A stretch of DNA of 22,911 nt, from positions 46,865 to 69,775 of the forward strand of contig KN883709.1 in the NCBI GenBank assembly GCA_000934455.1, in the 5' to 3' direction. Origin of the DNA: Apostichopus parvimensis (taxonomy: Eukaryota; Echinodermata; Holothuroidea; Aspidochirotida; Stichopodidae). The translations under genes were made by a program, and so were the position numbers. Shown here one piece after another: positions 9,901 to 18,900 of the stretch (position 1 is the stretch's first letter; each line of letters starts with the position of its first letter). Under the pieces are notes generated by a model. That model ran no database searches and was not told the DNA's origin. It saw nothing but the letters and a program-made list of their open reading frames with translations.

Positions 9901-12900
9901 ATATGCAAAGTAGTCTTGCTTAAAAGTATGCATCTGGTATGACTATTGCGTTAGACCTTAACCGGGTGTTGATGTTCAATTTTGGAACAGGAAACATTTA
10001 CAGACTTTCTCAAGATAAGATTATCTTCTTTGACATTAATGCATCAAACTAGCAAATTGTCATCTCCATTTAATGGGCAGCCAAGTTCACACTGAAAATA
10101 CGACCATCTGCTTTTACATAAATTCTCTGATATATGGTTTAGGTCATTGCCCAGACAAATGGCTGGTAGAGGCCAGATATTGCTACCTGTTTGTACCATC
10201 GATGGTGACCCGGGAGGAAGCTGTGACATCTTGCACTGATGCAGGAGGCGAACTGCTCAGTATATCCTCAGAGGAAGAACACTCAGCTGTGATGGAGTTG
10301 GCCAGATCAGAGCAAGATCTCTCAGGAGTTGAAGGACAGTGGTAAGTATAACTAGTGTGGGACAGATTGGGAGAGGTGGGGGGGTTGGGTGCAGGGAAAG
10401 AAGAAGCAAAAGAGGGGAAAATAACGCAGCAACTTTTGGATTAAAATATATATTTTAAGAGACAGTAATAAGACTGAATTACAGGATTTAGTCACAAGTT
10501 TATGCCACAAGCCCACCAACAGCAAGGATAGGGTAGTTTGAGGGAGTGGGTGGGGGACAGGTTGGGATGGGTCGGGATGGGGTAGGGTGCAGGGTTTCCC
10601 AAGTAGTCATCCTGAATCACAGCTATATAGATTGTAGTCCTTTAATATCCTCTTGGACTAATATCTTAAGGGCCCTACAAAAGAATGTTCAGTTTAGTAC
10701 AGTTGATCTTAGAAATTAAATTTGACTGCAGGCTGGTGATATAGGAACCTACCTTTAAGACAAGTGTGAGGTGCACTTTGCTTTTCATCAAAGGATTTGG
10801 ATTTTCACAGGTGGACATCTTTGGAGCAGTCTTCGGGGGAACTCTTGTGGTCAGTGGCTGAATTCACCGTTGGCGATCAGTGGACACCAGAAGATCTGAT
10901 CTCGGAGACAGCTGGAGAAGATGCCTGCTTCATCTTGGACACTTCCCTCAATCAGTTGCTACCAGTCTCTTGTGAGGAAAGGCATTCATTCATTTGCAAG
11001 AAGGTTGCTGGTGAGGTTTTGTCAGTATCTAGATGAAATTAACATGAAATTAATCACTGCAATGGTCAGCCATTTTAATCTTTGGCAAATATAGATGTCC
11101 CATAAAAGATAGAAGTCGTAAGTCTACAAAAATATGTTTAGGGATACTGATGCATCCAAATTTGGGAAACTAATGAATCTAAAGTTATCAAGTTTGTCAT
11201 GCTTATATTATTGACAAATAGTTGATTCTTCAGGAAATAATTAATAACCAATTGGTTTTAAATGGTTATAGGTTCATACTTTTTCTACCTTATTATCAAA
11301 GCAGCTAGCTATTTGCATCTCATTAGTTATAATAACGCAACCATGGTTTCCACTCTTGTAACCAGGCGTAATATTCTATAAAAGTGATGCAGTAATGTAT
11401 TATGTATCCTCTTCCCCACCCACCCCCCAGGATGTTGCAATCAGCACTCAACGAACCTAATAACATTATATTTGTCTGTATTAATATATTTTAATTCATA
11501 TATTTGCTTCACATTTTATAACCTTCCAAAAAGGGATTCGAACCCGGTGTGACAGGATTTTTTCCCCCCTGAAAATATTCCCCCCGGGGGGAATATTTCC
11601 TAGAAATTTTCTTATGGTGGGGGGGTAAATTTTCAGGGTGGGGGGGAATTTATCCTAGGAAAAATTCCCCCCGGGGGGGAAAATTTTCAGGGGGGGGAAA
11701 TTTCCTGTTACACCGGGCCTCCCGCTGTATATGCAGACACCTACATACACACATCTATCCTCTTCTCAATTTCTGCAGTTTTTCAAGAAGTTGTCATTGC
11801 TGAGCATGACGTTGCTAAGAACAGGATTGACTGGTTGCGTAGCATAATGTGGCCAGGTAAGAAAAGGATTTATATGTTGCCATTCTCAAATCTATTGCAA
11901 CTGTGTGTTTTAACACAATGAATATAGGATTATTTCAATTTCCAATTGATTATTCATTTATGGTTTAATTATTCTCCAATAGATATCATCACCCTTTTGT
12001 ATTTATTAACTAAATTTTGAAATTGGCATTCTACCTTTAAGGAGATTGTTGCAATCTTGTGTATATATGTTTCCTTTCAAAACCTACAAAGTATTACACC
12101 AAATAAGAAAATAAGGAGCAATTAATAAATGAAATTCATGGGATTCCAAAATGTTGTTACCCAGAATGCCTTTGCATATCAGCAATAATCAAATGCAAAA
12201 AGCAAATTGGAAACTGAAAACTTGACTAGTCAATCTATAATGAACTACAGTTTTTTTTTTAACCCTTTTTGTCTTCCATGGGTAAAGTGAAATGTGTCAA
12301 ATCAACTCGATTAAAGCTGCTTTAAGTTTGGATCAACTTCAATCGTTATTTTTTCATTTATTTTTTCATTTGGAGAAAAATTGGTCATGATAACAGGTAG
12401 GTTATTTAGCTTAATTGTTTCAATGATTGCCAGTAAAAAGAAAACCAAAAAATACCATCATTACAGTGAATATCATGCATATATGTTCTATTATGCTACC
12501 TGGCAATCCCTTCAATCTTCTTTGGACTAGTTTTACTCTGAACATGTGGAATGAATGCTCCTAAAAAGACTATGTCCCTGGCAGTCTCCAACTGTCAAAA
12601 TTGTTGGGAAGCTGTACCTACCCGGACTCCCCCCCCCCACCCTCAATGTTTGGTCCTCATCTGCAATCATCACAGAGTATAAATTTACCGTATCTCCAGA
12701 TTTCTCCACCCAAGTCATCTCCTTTTCGATATCTTATGCTATAATCATCCGGTTGGATTAACAAAGTTAGCAAATGAACTTTCATTTCATTGTGCAAACA
12801 CTTTCTTGACCGTGCATTTAAATGGTCGTCTAGCTACTCCACTTTGGAGAAAGACAACTTGACAATCATCAAAGATACAGTCCTTCGACCATTCTAAATT

Positions 12901-15900
12901 TACATCGAGATGGGAAATGTTTAGCTTCAAATCTGGTACCAGATTCATGAAAGAAACTTTCAAAATAACTTAAAGGGTAATCGGGAAACCCTCAAACTCA
13001 GAAACCTTCTTCTGGTCATGACAACTTGTCCTCCTGCCTGCAGATGAAATATGGTAACCTGTCACTAATTGTCAGACCTGAACTTATTTTATTGCCTATC
13101 TACTTGGTTACCTATTTTCACTTTCATTTTATGTTCGTCCTCTCTCTCTCTGTCTGTCTGTTTGTCTTAGGAGGGGAAATACCTTTGGACCACACCCCAG
13201 AAGTGATCTTTACAAGGGTGGAGATTTATGAAGGGATCCCAACGATTGTCTACATCATCAACTGTTCCTTGGCTGGATTAGGGATCCTCCTAGCCATTGT
13301 CTGTCTCATCTTCAACATCTACTACAAGAATCAAAAGTAAAGGTTTTTTCTTTTGTGAAAGGATTCTATTTATTAAATTAAAAGAAAAATCATCAAAGAC
13401 TATCCATAGAAAACTATTTTATAATTTTTTAATTAACATAAAAGTTGTGGGATTGAAAAAGCAGTTCATTGTTATGTTTTGCAGCATACATATATTTGAT
13501 AGAACAAAAGTGACATTTGGCTATTACTTGGAAAATAACAGACGAATAAGAAAGTTACACGTCATCGCCTAAATACTTTCGTCACCTCATAACTTGCTTA
13601 TCATAAATTTTTCGATTTTTGTGTCTAGATTTATCAAGATGTCCAGTCCAAACTTAAACAGTTTGATTATCATCGGCTGTATTTTAATCTACTGCTCAAC
13701 CTGTTTAGCTGGATGGGATATTGGAATCATTGATGAGTATATCTTTCTCAGATTTTGTCAGGTAAACATATCACAATGTATTAATCAACGATTAAAATCA
13801 GATCTTCTCAAAATTTTTCAAAAATTAATGGAGACAAAAAATTAATTTCTTTCAGTTATTAACTCTGCTTGTCAATTGGTAGTTCAACTTTCCTTGCATT
13901 AAAATGGACAAGCAGAAAGAATACATTTTTATGTGTCTCAATGTTTCTTGATTTAGCAGTTATTTTTGAAATGTTGATAGATTTTACATCTTAGTATTCT
14001 TTCAGACTAATGGTGAAAACATTTTAAGTGGTACAGTAAAAATCTCAAACTTATCAATTTTATTCTTTATGTTAGTTTTCATTTTTTTCCCAATCATTAT
14101 TTTCATTCATGGTTTAGTGAATATTTAGCTCATGTTTTAAGTGCTAAGTGGAATTTATTTATAAAGCATTCTTAGATCTCATCGTTGGTTATTCAATGTT
14201 GGTTTGTTCATGGCAAGGAAACTTCCTCTCCAACATGCAGCATCACTCACTGTTGCAATCACAAAATACATTAAATTTGCGATTGAAACAGTGAAGGTCC
14301 ATATTTTCTTGCATTACACATTGTGTATTTAAACCGACCTGCTTTTGGGATGTGCAATGGAAGATCATTTCATGACTTGCAGGAGTAAGAGACCAACCAC
14401 AGTTGATGAGAAAAGTGCTAGTTTATTGAATTCCATCAAGCTAGAAAAGCATTAATGCAGTGGAAGTTGATTAGCATTGTTAGTCAAATTTAATTTCAAT
14501 TGATGAACAAAAAGTCCCATAATGTTTTGTAAAAAAAGTTATGATTTGCTCTTTGGATGTTATTAATGCTAATAATCCAAATGATGCCGGTTGACAAAGT
14601 TTTCAGAATTGACTAGGATCCTTTACACACACACAGCAATTTAGTTTTTATTTTGTTACAAAAAATTAGAAGGATGTAAGTTGGTTTGATGCATTTATTA
14701 AGTGACAAATCAATTTGAGCATTGGCTTTTATTAAAAAATGAAACCATGTGATTGTTTTTTCTATGCAGATGCGTGTATGGTTCCTCTCTATCGGTTTCG
14801 TCCTGAGTTTCGGTTCAATGTTCAGCAAGACATGGAGGGTCCACAAAGTTGCAGCTTTGAAAAATCCAAAACGAGTGGTAATTATTAGTCGGTCCACTTG
14901 GGCCTTTATAATTCATTTCTTTAGGACCGTTTGCAATCACCAGCATCTTAGCGTGCTAAGTTTTTTTCTTGGAGAAGACAAAAGATGGGTGTACTCATTG
15001 AACGATAAGAATGTTAAGATAGCTGAAGCACCCTGAAAATAAAACATTTTTACATTTACATATTTATTGGATTATTGTTCAGTCTATAACTAAGATGTCC
15101 ATGCGGTCACAATGCATCATTCAGCTTGCTGGATCCTACTCAGCGAGTCATCTAACAATTTTATCCACCGCTGAAAATGTAATGGCCCGCAAAAAATTTG
15201 ATACAATACTTTAATCCTTTTACAAACCTTTCATTTGTATCCATCCATTTCTTTTTTGTCGTGCCTGGAAGCAGTAAAGCAACAGCTCTTGTTTTCAGTA
15301 ATCCAGCCTCCATTATTGCATGGTGTAGTATCGGTATAATGGAACACCAAGTTGTCACAAGTTCAACATAAAGTAAATGATCATTTTCAAACAATTTTGA
15401 CAAAGATGTGATGATCGTTTCATTTTTTCACCAGATAATCACAGATCATCATCTGTTTGCGATGGTGGGGGTCTTGTTGCTAATAGATATTGTGATATTG
15501 ACCGCCTGGTTCATCATAAACCCAATGATGGTGGAACGAGAGTACCTGTACGAAACGGTAGGTGTAACAATGCTCAATGATCGATGCACACAGACATCCG
15601 TTTGACTTCCCACTCACCACCCTCTGTAATTCCTGCTTCCCCGCTCACCAAGAAATGTAGCCATCCTGTCCTTCATTGAATGAAGGGATATAACAGCCTA
15701 CTTACCATGCAGTTATAGTGTCATATGCTGTTCAGGGGACCACTGATACATGTAGGGTCCATGGTGACCACAGTCTTTAATGCAATGATTTCACGGGCAT
15801 GGTGCTTTTTCAATACCACTGAACATTGGTCTGATTCCTCCCATCTCCCCAAGGACCCCACCCCTCCCCCCCCCAGGCCCTTCCCAGTCATCTCAAACCA

Positions 15901-18900
15901 ATGTCAGGGACCTGGAGATTCTTGTATAATCTTGAGAAAGCAGTTTGTTGTCACCCTCCCACTGTGATATGTTATTATCTCAATTACCCTCCCGTGTGAT
16001 ATGTTATTATCTCAATTACCCTCCCATGTGATATGTTATTATCTCAATCACCCTCCCATGTGATATGTTATTATCTCAATCACCCTCCCACTGTGATATG
16101 TTATTATCTCAATTACCCTCCCATGTGATATGTTATTATCTCAATTACCATCTCATGTGATATTTTATTATCTCAATTACCCTCCCATGTGATATGTTAT
16201 TATTTCAATTACCCTTCCATGTGATATGTTATTATCTCAATCACCCTCCCACTGTAATATGTTATTATCTCAATTACCCTCCCATGTGATATGTTATTAT
16301 CTCAATTACCATCTCATGTGATATTTTATTATCTCAATCACCCTCCCACTGTGATATGTTATTATCTCAATAACCCTCCCACTGGGATATGTTATTATCT
16401 CAATTACCCTCTCATGTGAGATGTTATTATCTCAATCACCCTCCCACTGTGATATGTTATTATCTCAATTACCCTCCCACTGTGATATTTTATTATCTCA
16501 ATTACCCTCTCATGTGATATGTTATTATTTCAATTACCCTCCCACTGTGATATGTTATTATCTCAATTACCCTCCCACTGTGATATTTTATTATCTCAAT
16601 TACCCTCTCATGTGATATGTTATTATTTCAATTACCCTCCCACTGTGATATAATTACCCTCCCACTGTGATATTTTATTATCTCAATTACCCTCTCATGT
16701 GATATGTTATTATCTCAATTACCCTCCCACTGTGATATGTTATTATATCAATTACAACTCCTCAAATGTCAGGGAATAATTAAGAGGATCAGAACCTCCT
16801 GGAAAGGGTTTTTTTATTTTTTTAAATTGTTAGCAACTTTAGACCCACTAAACTTTGGCAGTTTACTGGTAAACCCTTTTGATAATCACCATGGTCGATA
16901 ACATGAATCCAGAAATAACCAACTCTCCGTGACCAAACAAGGCTACATTATCATCTTTGTCTTTTATCTCTCGCGGTAGGAGGACCTCGAGAACCTCGTG
17001 ATCTCACAGCCTTACATTCAATTTTGCACAAGTTACAACAATTTATACTGGCAGAGCGCCCTCCTCGGTTACAAAGCACTCCTCCTGATATTTGGCGTCT
17101 TTCTGGCATGGGAAACACGAAAGGTTAGTGAAGATGTCGAGATTGTCTATCATCTTACAATCTTCCCTTTTATCCCTTATTAATTATTCATCATTCATTT
17201 TGATCTCACTGTGGGCTGACAATGAAGAAATAGTGTAACTGTAATGTGACGAGAGAAAGGAGAAAATGTGGCAATAAACTTTCTTTATAGAAGCAGGTGT
17301 TTTTTAATTTATACATAAAATGTATGTTAGTATAATATGAGTTTAGTGAAAAAAGAGACCTACAAAATCAACTTGTTTTTTTTTCTTTTCCTCATCTTTT
17401 TTTGAATTGCTGCCTTGTAATAATTAGGAACTTATAAGTTAGTCAAGATTCAGGATAATTTAAGCTATGTTTTCCAAGAGAGTTTAAACCATGAATGGAT
17501 TTTATCATGATATTATACTATATGTGACATGTTGCATTCTCAGCTAATATAAGAGAGTTATTTGTGAATGTCAGCATGTACACAGCATGCAATAATAGTG
17601 CATTGGCGATTAACATACCAATAATTATGCAAAACCAGCAAACTGGTTAGCTTTCACCAGATGTCCTATTCTGAAAATGAAAATCCACGAAAACTGGCAT
17701 GCAGATTATTACCAAACTAAAGTTCCTGTTGCATAACATAACCGGCCGTTAGCTTTAAGTCAACACTTATCGCCAAGTAACTTCTTCTTTTTTTTAGAAT
17801 AAAACATGTCAAAAGTGAAAGCCATGAGAAATCACTGACTGTATTTATGACTGATGTAACTCGCCTAAATCTAATTTGCATAGACCAATCAGGCCATCAA
17901 TATGTTATATTCATCACTGTTGATGATAGTTACCATATGCTATAATGTCACAGTTTTGGTTTGGAAGAAATACAGCATTCCATAAATACAGAAATTAGCG
18001 CTAGAAATTTGAGTAAAACTGGAGGAAAGTATTACATAATACAGAATCACATGGTTAAGTGTAGCAATTACATGACAGCAAGCCTGCCTATAGAAAAACA
18101 TTCCCTTCAAATTCACAGGAGCATTAATAATTGTTACTTGATAACATAAACTACCCCAAGTACTGCCATAAGGATTCATCCTTGAGAGCACCTTATTAAT
18201 TGACCAGCCACCATATGATTGTAAACACAAGTGCACTACTGGCCAGCACTACTTTCCCTTTTGAAGACAAATTTGGCTTGACCACTGAAATAGTACACTG
18301 TGTCTTTAATCATGAATTTGTTCAGAGGAGTATTCAGTATGGCTAGCATTGCCAACTCGGATAGATATTCAATCTCCCCTGTTTTTGGCCAAAAACAGGG
18401 GATTTGGGCGGAGGTATTTGCTATAGGCAGGGAAGAATGTAATGTAAGTAACAATAACAAAAAGCTACTTGTTACTGTATCTAGCTAATATCTTAACATC
18501 ATTTGCTTTTCTTTCTTTCATTACTTTGCAGGTTACCATTCCAGCTCTGAACGACTCCAAGCTGATTGGTCTCTGTGTCTACAACGTAGTCTTACTGAGT
18601 GCTATAGGGGTAGGGGTTAATCTAGCCCTCACCACTGACCCCTCCATTTCCTACATTTTTTCCTCAGCGATCCAGATATTCTGCACATCTGTCACCCTGA
18701 TTATTATATTCATCCCAAAGGTAAATTTTTGTTTCTTTCCTTTTGTTCATTACAAAGCTACTTTGTAAAGATATTTTTTATTCCATTACAAAATTTCAAT
18801 ATAACTGGCTAAGGGGCCACTGCAAACTTGCAAAACTCAGCATCTGTGAAAGAAGAGAAATTGAATAAAGTTTGACGTAACGATGGGCTGGATGACAATA

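Noticed and set aside
10073..10142. Extending the lectin exon upstream to the ATG at 10073
   Set aside because: The extension has no domain similarity and no signal peptide pattern; the AG at 10141-10142 gives a perfect phase match to exon E.
11534..11547. B-box-like GGATTCGAACCC at the left edge of the fold-back element
   Set aside because: No matching A box or tRNA fold nearby; it may be chance or the insertion site, so no RNA gene is called.
15558..15605. Read-through of exon M to the stop near 15605
   Set aside because: It would remove helices 5-7; the GTAGGT donor and exon N continue the family alignment without a gap.
16421..16901. Open frames with MLLSQLPSHCD repeats
   Set aside because: Translation of the 32-33-bp minisatellite; a frame artefact.
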